Translations under genes and position numbers: made by a program
Source of the DNA: Janthinobacterium sp. PC23-8
Lineage (GTDB): Bacteria > Pseudomonadota > Gammaproteobacteria > Burkholderiales > Burkholderiaceae_D
Reading direction: 5' to 3'
DNA length: 64,000 nt
Assembly: GCF_002250505.1 (NCBI RefSeq)
Contig: NZ_NJGY01000001.1
Location: 3,057,066-3,121,065 of the forward strand
Notes under the pieces: model-generated
Databases searched by the model: none
What the model saw: the letters and a program-made list of their open reading frames with translations, nothing else
Told to the model about the DNA's origin: nothing
Shown: positions 51,141 to 60,486 of the stretch, in pieces
How the letters are laid out: the number at the start of each line of letters is the position of its first letter
Numbering within the stretch: the stretch's first letter is position 1

Positions 51141-52523
51141 ATGATTGATATAATGGCAATTGCAGCCGTGGCTGCGGATGCAAATCAGACCGAGCAGGAG
51201 CATCACGATTCCTTGCAAGCGCATTTCCAGCCGAATATTTCGGCTGACGAGATCGAACAAGTCTTTCATCTGAAGCGCGCCCAGCCCTTGCTGCAAGTGT
51301 TCACGGCGCTGTTCCACGGCGGTTTCGACGGTGTGCTGGTGCGCCTGCTGGTGCTGCGCGAACTGGCGGCCGATGCTGCCACCTCGTCGTATACCCGCGC
51401 CGATATCAACACCCGTCTCGCCTATTTGTTGCCGGAAAGCCTGGAAACGGTCTTGCTGCGCCTGCGCAGCAACCAGTTATTGGCCTGGGACGCGCAGCAG
51501 GGCGTGTACCGCGTCACGCCCATGGCGCGCAATGTGCTCTCCGCCATCGACAGCCTGCTGGGCCTGGGGCAGACCGAAGACGAAGCGGAAATGGGCTTTC
51601 TGCTGTCGCAGGTGGCCGGCGCGCAAGCCGTCGGTGGCGTGTCGGTAGAACAACTGCAACATCTGCTGGGCCGCCTGGTCGACCTGACGGACGAGTTTTC
51701 GGACGCCATCGCTTCCGGTTCCGAGTTCCGCCTGCGCACGGCGCAGGCAAAGTGGAACATGGCCTGCGACTGGGTCGAAAAGGGTTCCGAGATCCTGGTG
51801 GCGATCACCTCGGACGAAAACGCCGACGGCGCCACGCACAAGGCGGCGCAGGCGATCGGCCGCGCGCAAAGCAAATTGCTCAACATGCAGGGCATGTTCT
51901 CGCGCGCACTAAACCAGATCGAGCGCCAGCGCGTGCACCTGGGCCAGTCCGGCCTGTCGACCACCGATATCAAGCGCTGGCTGCTGCAGCACGAGGACCT
52001 GGCCAGTCTGGCCGAAGGCGCCATCGACCAGCCTGTCGTGCCGCTGTTTGCCACGCCGGCCGAAATGATCGACGTGGCCGAAACCGAACTGTTGTCCGAA
52101 CGCGCAGCCGGCGTGGCCCAGACGGGCCTGCCCAGCGGCGAAGACGCCCCCACCACCATCAGCGACGGACCCGCCATGCAACTGGAACTCGATGATTTGT
52201 TGGAGCGCCTGTCGAACTTTGCCAGCCTGGGCAACTTCCCCAGCATCGTCGAAGAAGGGCCAAAGAGCGTGCCGGTGCAAGATTCCCTGCTGCCGGCCAG
52301 CTTTGCCGTGGCGTCGTATCGCGCCTCGATGCTGCCGCTCCTGGGCGATGTGTCCGAAGCGAGCCTGCAGGGCGCGACGGCCGAACTGGCCCGGCTGCCG
52401 ATTACCTTTACACCGACCGACGAGATGGTCCAATTGAACGACCCGCATGTGGCGGCCATGTCGATCGCCTCGCTGTCCCTGAATTTTTCTCTTGATTTAG
52501 ATAGCGGCACTGCCGATGAATGA
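51141..52523 (+). CDS. SMC-operon protein 1, kleisin/MksF position
   Basis: A 460-residue mostly helical protein. The first ~130 residues contain winged-helix-like segments (DINTRLAYLLPESLETVLLRLRSNQLLAWD, then YRVTPMARNVLSAIDSLLGL), followed by long helices (residues ~135-290) and an acidic C-terminal part. I could not match it to a named family. It is the first of three overlapping/adjacent genes ending in an SMC ATPase, the position taken by the kleisin MksF/JetA in condensin-like operons; that role is inferred from order alone. It overlaps the next gene by 8 bases. Confidence 0.7.
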   Translation: MIDIMAIAAVAADANQTEQEHHDSLQAHFQPNISADEIEQVFHLKRAQPLLQVFTALFHGGFDGVLVRLLVLRELAADAATSSYTRADINTRLAYLLPESLETVLLRLRSNQLLAWDAQQGVYRVTPMARNVLSAIDSLLGLGQTEDEAEMGFLLSQVAGAQAVGGVSVEQLQHLLGRLVDLTDEFSDAIASGSEFRLRTAQAKWNMACDWVEKGSEILVAITSDENADGATHKAAQAIGRAQSKLLNMQGMFSRALNQIERQRVHLGQSGLSTTDIKRWLLQHEDLASLAEGAIDQPVVPLFATPAEMIDVAETELLSERAAGVAQTGLPSGEDAPTTISDGPAMQLELDDLLERLSNFASLGNFPSIVEEGPKSVPVQDSLLPASFAVASYRASMLPLLGDVSEASLQGATAELARLPITFTPTDEMVQLNDPHVAAMSIASLSLNFSLDLDSGTADE

Positions 52524-53220
52524 CGATTCCCAAATCCTGATTGCGCGCCTGCTCACGCATCAAACCCTGCGCCGTGACGATAGACTGGTCAAGCGCGTGC
52601 TGTCGGACGAACTGTTCCGCGCCGAGATCGATGCGCGATTGCTCGCCTGCGGCCTGAAACTGCTCGACAACGTCTACGCCGACCATGTGACCCTGGCCCT
52701 TTCCCGCACCATCGAGCCGAAGATCTTTGGCGCGCGCGATGTATGGCAGAACAATAATTTCGGCCTGGCCCGCGATGGCGTGGCCCTGCTGGTGGTGCTG
52801 TGGGCGCAGATCATCCTGCCCAAGCGTGAACGCCAGGAAACCCACCAGCATGCGGACGACGACCAGAACGACATGTTCGGCACCGACAAGCCGCTGCCGC
52901 GCGCGGAAGACGCCTCGATCGGCATCGCCTATAAAGCCTTGCTGGCCGACTTCGGCGACAAGCTGGGCAAGAAGACGCGCATGGACATGAACCTGGGGAC
53001 GTTGGCCAAGCTGGGCTTTATCGAGCGGCGCGGCGACTTTATCGTCGAAGGGCCGTTGCTGGACCTGATGATGGATACCGACGTGCTCAAGGAGCGCATC
53101 ATCAACGGCGCCCTGGCCGACGTATTCAAGCGCGCGCCGTCGCGCCTGGTGGCGGTCGACCTCGATGCGGAGCCGTCGCTTGACGCCGGCGACGAGCCCG
53201 CGCCCGAACTGCCTCACTGA
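52516..53220 (+). CDS. SMC-operon protein 2, MksE/JetB-like
   Basis: A 234-residue protein. The central segment GLARDGVALLVVLWAQIILPKRE and the later LLADFGDKLGKKTRMDMNLGTLAKLGFIERR resemble the tandem winged-helix MksE/JetB (DUF4194-type) subunits of MksBEF and Wadjet condensins. The similarity is weak but fits the order kleisin-position protein, MksE-like, SMC. It begins in the stop of gene 1 and ends 8 bases before the SMC gene, so all three are one operon. Confidence 0.65.
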   Translation: MNDDSQILIARLLTHQTLRRDDRLVKRVLSDELFRAEIDARLLACGLKLLDNVYADHVTLALSRTIEPKIFGARDVWQNNNFGLARDGVALLVVLWAQIILPKRERQETHQHADDDQNDMFGTDKPLPRAEDASIGIAYKALLADFGDKLGKKTRMDMNLGTLAKLGFIERRGDFIVEGPLLDLMMDTDVLKERIINGALADVFKRAPSRLVAVDLDAEPSLDAGDEPAPELPH

Positions 53221-53228
53221 AAGCGGCC

Positions 53229-56060
53229 ATGTTTCATATCAAATCACTTGAACTGGTGCACTGGGATTACTGGCAGCGCATCAAGAATATTCCACTCGAC
53301 GCCAAGATCATCACGATTGCCGGCCAGAATGGTTCCGGCAAGACCACCTTGCTCGATGCGCTGCGCACCCTGTTCGGCCTCGACTGCTCGATGGGCCGCA
53401 CCTACAAACACTATGCGCGCCACTCGGGCCAGCAGACGGCCTGGCTGCGCGCCGTGGTCGACAACCGCAATGTGGGCAAGCAATTGTCGAACCGGCCGTT
53501 TCGCAGCTCGGGCTTTTTCAGCGACGATGAAGTGACCCTGTTCTGCCAGATCCAGAAGAACGGCGGCGACTGGAAGCGCCAGTATCTGATGCGTCCGGGC
53601 AATGTGCAAATTGAGGATATTTCCGACGCGAATGACTGGCTCGGTGTGGAAAATTACCGCAAGCGCCTGGCCAACGCCGGCCTGTCGCCGGCCATGTCGA
53701 AAGTGCTGGCGCTCGAGCAGGGCGAAACCGACAAATTGTGCGAGTACGCGCCGCGCCAGCTGCTTGACCTGGTGTTCCAGGTGTTCGGCGACAAGGAAGT
53801 GCTGGACGCCTACGACGAAGCCAAGCGCCACCAGCGCGACACGGAAGTGGAACTGAAGCGTTTCGAGACGGAACTCGAAGCGTCGAAAACCAATCTCGAA
53901 GGCTTGCGCCTGCGCGTGGCCAACTACCATCAGTGGGAAGGCTTGCACCGCGAACGCCGCAACCTGCTCGAGGAAGTGCTGCCCAGCCTGCAGTACCACG
54001 AGGCGCGCGAAAAAGCGGCCACGGTCAGCCGGCAGTTGCGCGATGCGCGCAAACCGATGGCCTTGAACGACCCGCAACTGAACGACAAGCGCAATGCGCT
54101 GGCGGCGCAAGCGAAAGCCCTGTCCGATGCGCAGATGAACGAGACGCTGCTCGAGCAGGAGGCGATCGGCCTGCAGAGCCGCTTGTCCTCGATCAACGCC
54201 AAACTGAAACCGCTCGACAGCCTGCTGGAACAGAAGGAACGCCTGCAAAAGCTGGCGGCGGACTCGGGCAGCGATATCGCCGCCGTCGCCGCCCAGCTGG
54301 AACAGCAGGAAGCGGCCTTGCTGCAACAGCGCCAGCAGCGCGACGCGCTGTCGGCGCGCATTGCCGGCGAGCAGGCGACAATTGCCGCCCTGCAGGGCAA
54401 GACGGCCATGCCGGAGCCGGACAATGTGCGCGCCATGCGCCGCGCGCTGCGCGATGCGCAAATCAGCCACGCGATGCTGTCCGACATCGTCGAAGTGACG
54501 GACAGCCGCTGGCAGGGCGCCGTCGAAGGCGTGCTTGGCGGCTATGCCTCGGTGGTGCTGCTCGATACAGCGAAAGATGCGGCTGCCGCCTACCGCCTGG
54601 CCGAGAAAGAGCGCTACCGCCACTTTATCGTGCCCGATCTCGTCACGGCGCCGACCGCGAAAGACGACAGCCTCCTGGCGGTGGTGAAATTTTCCGCGCC
54701 CGTGCCCAGCTGGCTGATCGAGCAGTTGTCGCGCATTACGCGCGTCGATTCCGTCGAAGCCGGTTTTAAATTGGGCAACCATGAAGAATGGATCACGCCC
54801 GAGGCCTATCACCGCGAACGCCGCGGCGGGCGCTCGCTGTTTGTCGAAGCGTCGCGCTACCGCTTCGGCCAGGCCGGCCGCAGCGGCCGCCTGGAAGCGC
54901 TGCTGCGTTCCCTGCCGGGCCTGGAGGCCCAGGAAGATACGCTGACCCTGGCCATTTCAAAACTGGCCGCCGAAGTGGGCAACCTGAAAGCGCGCATCGC
55001 CGGCGTCGACGCGGCCAAGGAATTGAGTGCCCGCCAGGAAGAATTTGCCGAAGCGCTGCGCAATTCGACACCGTTGAAAGAAGAGCGTTTGGCCGTGGGC
55101 GGCCGCCTGGGCGAGTTGCAGAACCTGACCAAGAACGCCACCGTCGCGCGCACGCGCGCCGACACCGTCTGGCAGAACGCGCGCCTGGCCTTGTCGGAGG
55201 CGGAAGCGGGTTCGCGCCTAGGCTATAAAAAGCAGATCGAACAGCGCGCCGACCATGCGCGCGCCTTGCTGGCGCTGCGCCGCGCCTGGCGCCACTTGCC
55301 GCGCAGCTGGCGCCGCCCGGCGCGGCGCGCCGCGCTGGTGGCCGAACACCAGAACGCGCACCAGGTCGACCTGCGTGTGTCCAGCTTGCAATCGAGCCTG
55401 GCGCGCGACGACTGGGAACTGGACGCCACCGTGATCGACCAGCATCACCGGCTGTCCGAGCAACTGAGCGGGCGCCAGTCGGAAACGGATGAGCGGCGCT
55501 ACCAGAACAACCGCGCCATCGAAGCGACCGGCAACGCGCGCGGCGCCTATATGGAGCGGCTGCGCTACACCATCAAGACCTATAGCAAGAACATCAAGGA
55601 GCTGGGCGAACTGGCCGGCATCGAAGTGCATGCCGACCCGGTGCGCCTGGAAAACGACGACGTGCAGCTGTCGCAGGCGGGCCTGCATGTGCGCTTCAAG
55701 TTCGACGGCAAGGGCATTATCGGCATGAACGACGGCGAAGCGTCGGGCGGCCAGCAGGTGATGAAGTCGCTGGTGCTCCTGATCGGCCTGCTGAAATCGG
55801 AAGGCGGTTCGGGCGGCTTCGTGTTTATCGATGAACCGTTTGCGCACCTCGATATCCGCAATATCCAGCTGGTCGGCGAATTCCTGAAAAACACCGAAGC
55901 GCAGTACCTGATGACCACGCCGCTGACGCACAATACGGACGTCTACGACCCGTCCGAACTGACTTTGATTACCAGCAAAAAGAAAAAGGACACGCAATGG
56001 GCGCAACCGATTTTCGTCCTGCAACGCCGCCAGGAAGCGGCCGCTGGCAACGTGGCGTAG
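53229..56060 (+). CDS. SMC-type ATPase with SMC-like hinge (MksB/JetC-like)
   Basis: A 943-residue SMC-family ATPase. Walker A is GQNGSGKT at residues 32-39, the ABC signature is SGGQQ near 840, and Walker B is FVFIDEP near 865. Long coiled coils flank residues ~395-560, where SDIVEVTDSRWQGAVEGVLGGYASVVLLD resembles a canonical SMC hinge. That is unusual, as MksB/MukB hinges are reduced. The N-terminus (ELVHWDYWQRIKNIPL) resembles MksB/JetC. The stretch at residues ~677-705 is Arg/Trp-rich and unlike coiled coil. It likely loads on DNA with the two upstream proteins to condense chromosome or restrict plasmids; no JetD nuclease follows. Confidence 0.88.
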   Translation: MFHIKSLELVHWDYWQRIKNIPLDAKIITIAGQNGSGKTTLLDALRTLFGLDCSMGRTYKHYARHSGQQTAWLRAVVDNRNVGKQLSNRPFRSSGFFSDDEVTLFCQIQKNGGDWKRQYLMRPGNVQIEDISDANDWLGVENYRKRLANAGLSPAMSKVLALEQGETDKLCEYAPRQLLDLVFQVFGDKEVLDAYDEAKRHQRDTEVELKRFETELEASKTNLEGLRLRVANYHQWEGLHRERRNLLEEVLPSLQYHEAREKAATVSRQLRDARKPMALNDPQLNDKRNALAAQAKALSDAQMNETLLEQEAIGLQSRLSSINAKLKPLDSLLEQKERLQKLAADSGSDIAAVAAQLEQQEAALLQQRQQRDALSARIAGEQATIAALQGKTAMPEPDNVRAMRRALRDAQISHAMLSDIVEVTDSRWQGAVEGVLGGYASVVLLDTAKDAAAAYRLAEKERYRHFIVPDLVTAPTAKDDSLLAVVKFSAPVPSWLIEQLSRITRVDSVEAGFKLGNHEEWITPEAYHRERRGGRSLFVEASRYRFGQAGRSGRLEALLRSLPGLEAQEDTLTLAISKLAAEVGNLKARIAGVDAAKELSARQEEFAEALRNSTPLKEERLAVGGRLGELQNLTKNATVARTRADTVWQNARLALSEAEAGSRLGYKKQIEQRADHARALLALRRAWRHLPRSWRRPARRAALVAEHQNAHQVDLRVSSLQSSLARDDWELDATVIDQHHRLSEQLSGRQSETDERRYQNNRAIEATGNARGAYMERLRYTIKTYSKNIKELGELAGIEVHADPVRLENDDVQLSQAGLHVRFKFDGKGIIGMNDGEASGGQQVMKSLVLLIGLLKSEGGSGGFVFIDEPFAHLDIRNIQLVGEFLKNTEAQYLMTTPLTHNTDVYDPSELTLITSKKKKDTQWAQPIFVLQRRQEAAAGNVA

Positions 56061-57076
56061 TCAGGCTGAAGTTGAGCTTGACCTTGGCCGTGCTCATTGC
56101 CGGGCCGGCGATGGCCAATGACGGCATCGGTTCGGTCAGCACCGGCGGCATTATCGTCGGCAAGACCGACGCCGTGGCCATGAAAAAGGAAGTGCTGACC
56201 GTCAGCACGGAGCTGATCAAGGTCGAGTACGAGTTCCTCAACGAATCGAACAGCGACGTGGAAGAGACCATCATCTTCCCGCTGCCTGCCTACGAGGCCG
56301 GCTACCACCAGTCGCCCACGTATTACGGCCAGCCGCAGCAGTTTTCGATCGAGGTCGACGGCAAGCCCCGCGACTACCAGACCGTGCTGGTCGCCAGGCT
56401 GGGCGGCAAGGATGTGACGGCGCGCCTGAAAGCGCTGGGCCTGACGGACCGGCAAGTGGCATATTTCCCGTCGTTTACGCCCTTCGACAGGAAGGTCGAG
56501 CCGCTCACCGCGAAGCAGAAAAAAGCCATGATCGAAGAAGACTTGCTGGCCAGGCTGTCCGACGACGAACAGTGGGTGCCGGCCTGGTCCGTGACGGTGG
56601 TCTACCAGTGGCAGCAGAAATTTCCTGCCGGCAAAACCGTGCGCGTGCGCCATCAATATGCGCCCTTCGTCGCCGCCGGCCCTGGCGCGTCCTACCTGGG
56701 CGATGGCAACGAGTTTGAAAAGAAATATTGCGGCGACAAGGCCTTCCATGCGACCTGGAACCGGCTGGCGAAGAAGCAGGGCGAGAGCGGCTTCGTCAAC
56801 GCCAAGTGGGTCTCGTATATTTTGAAAACGGGTAACACCTGGAAAAACGGCATCGAGGACTTTACCCTGAACCTGGTCAAGGGCAAACCGGACGAGCTGG
56901 TCAGCTTGTGCTTCCCCGGCACGTTTACCAAGGTCAACCCGACCACCCTGCAAGTCAAACTGCGCAATTTTCGTCCAGCCCAGGACTTGAACGTCTACTT
57001 CGGCAATGTCGACGATGCCGGCGAGAATACGGGCGAGGCGCCTGCCTTGCGCGGCAGTTACCTGAAGACGAAATAG
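55997..57076 (+). CDS. Exported DUF4424 protein
   Basis: A protein of up to 359 residues with a hydrophobic signal segment (LKLSLTLAVLIAGPAMA) and a DUF4424-like periplasmic domain (ELIKVEYEFLNESNSDVEETIIFPLPAYEAG, later FTLNLVKGKPDELVSLCFPG). The ATG at 55997 overlaps the SMC gene by 64 bases and leaves a long n-region; a TTG at 56072 gives a typical signal start and is the alternative. The overlap suggests cotranscription with the SMC operon, yet an exported product is an odd partner for a condensin. Function unknown. Confidence 0.75.
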   Translation: MGATDFRPATPPGSGRWQRGVVRLKLSLTLAVLIAGPAMANDGIGSVSTGGIIVGKTDAVAMKKEVLTVSTELIKVEYEFLNESNSDVEETIIFPLPAYEAGYHQSPTYYGQPQQFSIEVDGKPRDYQTVLVARLGGKDVTARLKALGLTDRQVAYFPSFTPFDRKVEPLTAKQKKAMIEEDLLARLSDDEQWVPAWSVTVVYQWQQKFPAGKTVRVRHQYAPFVAAGPGASYLGDGNEFEKKYCGDKAFHATWNRLAKKQGESGFVNAKWVSYILKTGNTWKNGIEDFTLNLVKGKPDELVSLCFPGTFTKVNPTTLQVKLRNFRPAQDLNVYFGNVDDAGENTGEAPALRGSYLKTK

Positions 57077-57086
57077 CCGGTGCTGC

Positions 57087-57605
57087 TTATTCGATGGCGT
57101 CCAGTGGCTCGTTGCGCTGGCGCCAGCGCAGCAGGCCCCAGGCGTAGGCGGCATAGTAGCCGGTGACCATGCCGTAGGCGGCCATCGTCAGCGGGCTCTG
57201 GCCGAAAGGCGGCGGCGGCACCGGCACGTCCAGCCGCGTGTTCAGGTAGATCTCCATGCCGCGATACAGCAGGCGGGCGATAAACAGCATGGTAATGGCC
57301 AGGCCCAGGTAGCGGTGCTGGGTAAAGTAGTAATCCTTGCCGACCTGTTCGAAGCGCGTCAGCTTGATGCCCAGCACGCCCAGCCAGCCGCCGGCCAGTA
57401 CGCCCGCGCCCAGGCTCGACAGCGGCAATATCTCGAATTTGGTCGTCGTTGCCAGGAACACGATCAGCGCGGGAACACCGAAGGCCACCAGGCGGTGCCG
57501 CCACAGCAGCGACTTCTGGCGCGCCACCAGTTTTTTCAGGCGCGAATAGATGCGCCAGACCAGCAGCGGTACCAGGAACAGCAGGGCAAGGGTGGTGGTT
57601 TCCAT
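57087..57605 (-). CDS. Four-span membrane protein of unknown function
   Basis: A 172-residue inner-membrane protein with about four hydrophobic segments (residues ~4-20, ~42-56, ~64-80 and ~96-112, plus a weaker one near 145). The first part (LALLFLVPLLVWRIYSRLKKLVARQ) recalls CcdC/DUF1453-like proteins, but the match is weak. Convergent with the DUF4424 gene (10-base gap). No function proposed. Confidence 0.65.
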   Translation of the reverse strand: METTTLALLFLVPLLVWRIYSRLKKLVARQKSLLWRHRLVAFGVPALIVFLATTTKFEILPLSSLGAGVLAGGWLGVLGIKLTRFEQVGKDYYFTQHRYLGLAITMLFIARLLYRGMEIYLNTRLDVPVPPPPFGQSPLTMAAYGMVTGYYAAYAWGLLRWRQRNEPLDAIE

Positions 57606-57684
57606 GTAAAGCTTCGGGCAACGGTGAAACAGCGATTGTAAGCCAGATCGCCGCAGGCATGGCTGGTATTGAAATGTTGCTTAT

Positions 57685-57713
57685 TGACATTTTGATGGCA
57701 GGTCAGCACTATG
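57685..57713 (+). promoter_or_regulatory. Candidate promoter of the S9 peptidase gene
   Basis: A perfect TTGACA at 57685-57690 with a weak CACTAT 17 bases later (57708-57713). The predicted start is ~25 bases before ATG 57746. Confidence 0.35.
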
Positions 57714-57745
57714 GACCGTTCCCCATCCACCGTCCCTGGAGCGCC

Positions 57746-60241
57746 ATGTCATCCCGTTTTCCCTTGCTGCCCGTTACCGTCGGCCTGATGGCAGCTTCCT
57801 CGATGGCCAGCGCGCAAACGGGCGGCTACCAGCTGCCGCCGGCCGCGCTGCAAGCCATCGTCGATGCGCCGCGCGCGCCCACCCTGAGCCTCAGTCCGAA
57901 GCGCAACCTGGCCGCCATGCTGGCCACGCCATCGTTGCCGGGCATCGGCGAAGTGGCGCAGCCTGAACTGAAGCTGGCCGGCCTGCGCATCAACCCGCGC
58001 ACCTATTCGTCCAGCCGCTTCAGTTTTTATACGGGACTGGGCCTGCTCGACATCGACACGCAGCAAGCAATCAAGGTCAGCGGCTTGCCTGCCGCAGCGC
58101 GCATCGCCGACCTGTCCTGGTCGCCCGACCAGCGCTACCTGGCCTTCAGCAATGTGGTGTATGCCGATGTCGCCCGGGGCATCAAGGATTCCGGCGTGGA
58201 ACTGTGGCTGCTCGATGTGCGCAGCCGCGTGGCGCGCAAACTGTCCCGCCAGCCCTTGTCGGGCGTAGCCGGCCGCGGCTTTTCATGGATGCCAGACAGC
58301 AAGACCTTACTGGTGCAGTTGAAACCGGCCAGGCTGGGCGCCGCGCCTGTGGCCAATGGCATTCCAACCGGCCCGGCGATCCAGGACAGCCTGCCCGGCG
58401 GTGCCGTCAAGCAATTGCGCACCTATCCCGACCTGCTGAAAAACGCCCAGGATGCGCAGTTGTTCGAACACTACATCACAGTGCAGCTGGCCTTGCTGGA
58501 CGTGACCGGCAAGCAGCGCCTGGTGGGCCAGCCGGCGGCGTTTTCGCGCGCCACCGTGGCGCCGGGCGGCCAGTATCTGCTGACCGAAACGATACAACGT
58601 CCGTATTCGTATATGGTGCCGGCGAGCGCCTTCGGCAGCAAGATCGAAGTGCGCGACCTGGCCGGCAAGGTGGTGCATGTGGTGGCCACCCTGCCGCTGG
58701 AAGAAGGCTTGCCACCCGGCAATGACGCCGTCTCGCCCGGCGTGCGCAGGGTCAGCTGGCGGGTCGATGCGCCGGCCACCCTGGTATGGGCCGAAGCCCA
58801 GGATGGCGGTGACCCGGCCAAACCGGCCGAGATCCGCGACATCGTCTACACCCAGGCCGCGCCATTTACCACCAGGCCGGCCGTGCTGGCCAGGCTCGCT
58901 GCGCGCTATGGCGGCGTCGCCTGGGGCCGTGGCGACCTGGCCCTGTTGACCGAAGCGTGGTACAAGACGCGCGCCATCAGGCAGTGGCGCATTTATCCAG
59001 ATAAACTCGCGGACCAGGCAGCTGACCTGATCTATGAAGGCTCGTTCGAAGACCGCTACAACGATCCGGGCCAGCCCGTGATGCGCGCCGACGCGGCCGG
59101 CCTGCCGCGCATTTTGATTGCCGCCGACGGTACCATTTTGCTCGACGGCGCCGGCGCCTCGAACGATGGCGACCGTCCGTTTATCGACCGCCTGGACCTG
59201 GCGACGAAAAAGAAGGAGCGGCTGTTCCAGAGCGCCGCGCCGTATTATGAAAACGTGGTGGCCGTGCTCGACGAAGACGGTGGCCGCCTGCTGTCGACGC
59301 GCGAATCGCCGACCGAGCAGCCGAACTATTATGTGCGCAATCTGAAACCGGGTGCGACTGCCCTGACGCCGCTGACGCATTTCCCGCATCCGCTGCCGCA
59401 GATGAAAGACGTGCAAAAGGAACTGATCCGTTACAAGCGCGCCGACGGCGTCGACCTGACGGCGACCCTGATGTTGCCGCCGAATTACGATGCAAAACGC
59501 GACGGCCCGCTGCCGACCCTGATGTGGGCCTACCCGCAGGAATTCAAGACCGCCAGCGCCGCCAGCCAGACCAGGGGTTCGCCGTATAAATTCAATGCCG
59601 TCAGCTACTGGGGGCCGGCGGCCTTTTTGGCCATGGGTTACGCCGTGCTCGACAATCCATCGTTTCCCGTCGTCGGTACGGGCGAGCAGGAACCGAACGA
59701 CACCTATCTGCCGCAGCTGGTGGCCGACGCCGAAGCGGCCGTCGATGAAGTGGTGCGGCGCGGCGTGGCCGACCGCGACCGCATCGCCATCGGCGGTCAC
59801 TCGTATGGCGCCTTCATGACCGGCAACCTGCTGGCCCATACGCGCCTGTTCCGCGCCGGCATCGCCCGCAGCGGCGCCTACAACCGCACCCTGACGCCAT
59901 TCGGTTTTCAGTCGGAAGACCGGCCGTTCTGGCAGGCGCAGGCGGTGTACCAGGCCATGTCGCCGTTTAACTATGCCGACAAGATCAAGGATGCGCTGCT
60001 GATGATCCACGGCGAGCAGGACAACAACTCGGGCACCTTCCCGATCCAGAGCGAGCGCATGTTCCAGGCTATCAAGGGTCTGGGCGGCACGGCCCGCCTG
60101 GTGATGTTGCCCAACGAAAGCCACGCCTACCGCGCGCGCGAATCGATCATGCACATGCTGTATGAAAGCAACAACTGGCTGGAAAAATATGTCAAAAACG
60201 CCGCGCCGCGCACGCCACGGGCGGGCAAGGACGGCCAATAA
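57746..60241 (+). CDS. Secreted S9-family peptidase (glutamyl endopeptidase-like, S9D)
   Basis: An 831-residue prolyl-oligopeptidase-type serine peptidase. A signal peptide (FPLLPVTVGLMAASSMASAQ) precedes a long beta-propeller region (~residues 60-570) and the C-terminal alpha/beta-hydrolase domain. The triad is visible: Ser686 in GGHSYGAFM, Asp759 in HGEQDNN and His793 in ESHAYRARES. Domain order and the GTGEQEPND segment resemble the S9D glutamyl endopeptidases. ATG 57746 is chosen as the only start giving a normal signal peptide. It probably digests peptides in the periplasm or outside the cell. Confidence 0.9.
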   Translation: MSSRFPLLPVTVGLMAASSMASAQTGGYQLPPAALQAIVDAPRAPTLSLSPKRNLAAMLATPSLPGIGEVAQPELKLAGLRINPRTYSSSRFSFYTGLGLLDIDTQQAIKVSGLPAAARIADLSWSPDQRYLAFSNVVYADVARGIKDSGVELWLLDVRSRVARKLSRQPLSGVAGRGFSWMPDSKTLLVQLKPARLGAAPVANGIPTGPAIQDSLPGGAVKQLRTYPDLLKNAQDAQLFEHYITVQLALLDVTGKQRLVGQPAAFSRATVAPGGQYLLTETIQRPYSYMVPASAFGSKIEVRDLAGKVVHVVATLPLEEGLPPGNDAVSPGVRRVSWRVDAPATLVWAEAQDGGDPAKPAEIRDIVYTQAAPFTTRPAVLARLAARYGGVAWGRGDLALLTEAWYKTRAIRQWRIYPDKLADQAADLIYEGSFEDRYNDPGQPVMRADAAGLPRILIAADGTILLDGAGASNDGDRPFIDRLDLATKKKERLFQSAAPYYENVVAVLDEDGGRLLSTRESPTEQPNYYVRNLKPGATALTPLTHFPHPLPQMKDVQKELIRYKRADGVDLTATLMLPPNYDAKRDGPLPTLMWAYPQEFKTASAASQTRGSPYKFNAVSYWGPAAFLAMGYAVLDNPSFPVVGTGEQEPNDTYLPQLVADAEAAVDEVVRRGVADRDRIAIGGHSYGAFMTGNLLAHTRLFRAGIARSGAYNRTLTPFGFQSEDRPFWQAQAVYQAMSPFNYADKIKDALLMIHGEQDNNSGTFPIQSERMFQAIKGLGGTARLVMLPNESHAYRARESIMHMLYESNNWLEKYVKNAAPRTPRAGKDGQ

Positions 60242-60303
60242 GGGCAGAGGGCAGCGAGTCGTGGTATGGTCTTCCTTTGCCTGTTCGCTAACGGAGGCCT
60301 GCC

Positions 60304-60462
60304 ATGCCCAGCCATGCCATTGAAGCGCACCGCGCGCCCGACCCGGCGCCGGTCAACGATCCGCTGTCCGCACCGGAGCCCGATACGAGTCCGGGGCACC
60401 GTCCCGGTCCCGCGCACCCGGTGCCGCAGGATGATCCGGTCCCCGATCCGCACCCAAGTTAA
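60304..60462 (+). CDS. Small Pro-rich protein (52 aa)
   Basis: A 52-residue frame, MPSHAIEAHRAPDPAP onward, of which about a third is Pro with many Asp and His residues; likely disordered. A good ribosome site (GGAGG) lies 6 bases before ATG 60304, the strongest argument that it is translated. Frames in other phases here are out of step with that site. No family recognised. It lies between the peptidase and another small gene. Confidence 0.55.
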   Translation: MPSHAIEAHRAPDPAPVNDPLSAPEPDTSPGHRPGPAHPVPQDDPVPDPHPS

Positions 60463-60486
60463 TTCGTCAAAGAAAGGCTGTTTCAG

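Noticed and set aside
53244..54812. 522-codon minus-strand frame opposite the SMC gene.
   Set aside because: Composition is that of an antisense shadow; the plus-strand SMC motifs are unambiguous.
51141..57076. Complete Wadjet (JetABCD) defence system.
   Set aside because: No JetD-like Toprim gene follows; the next gene is an exported DUF4424 protein.
58307..60238. 643-codon minus-strand frame opposite the S9 peptidase.
   Set aside because: Antisense shadow; the peptidase triad on the plus strand defines the gene.
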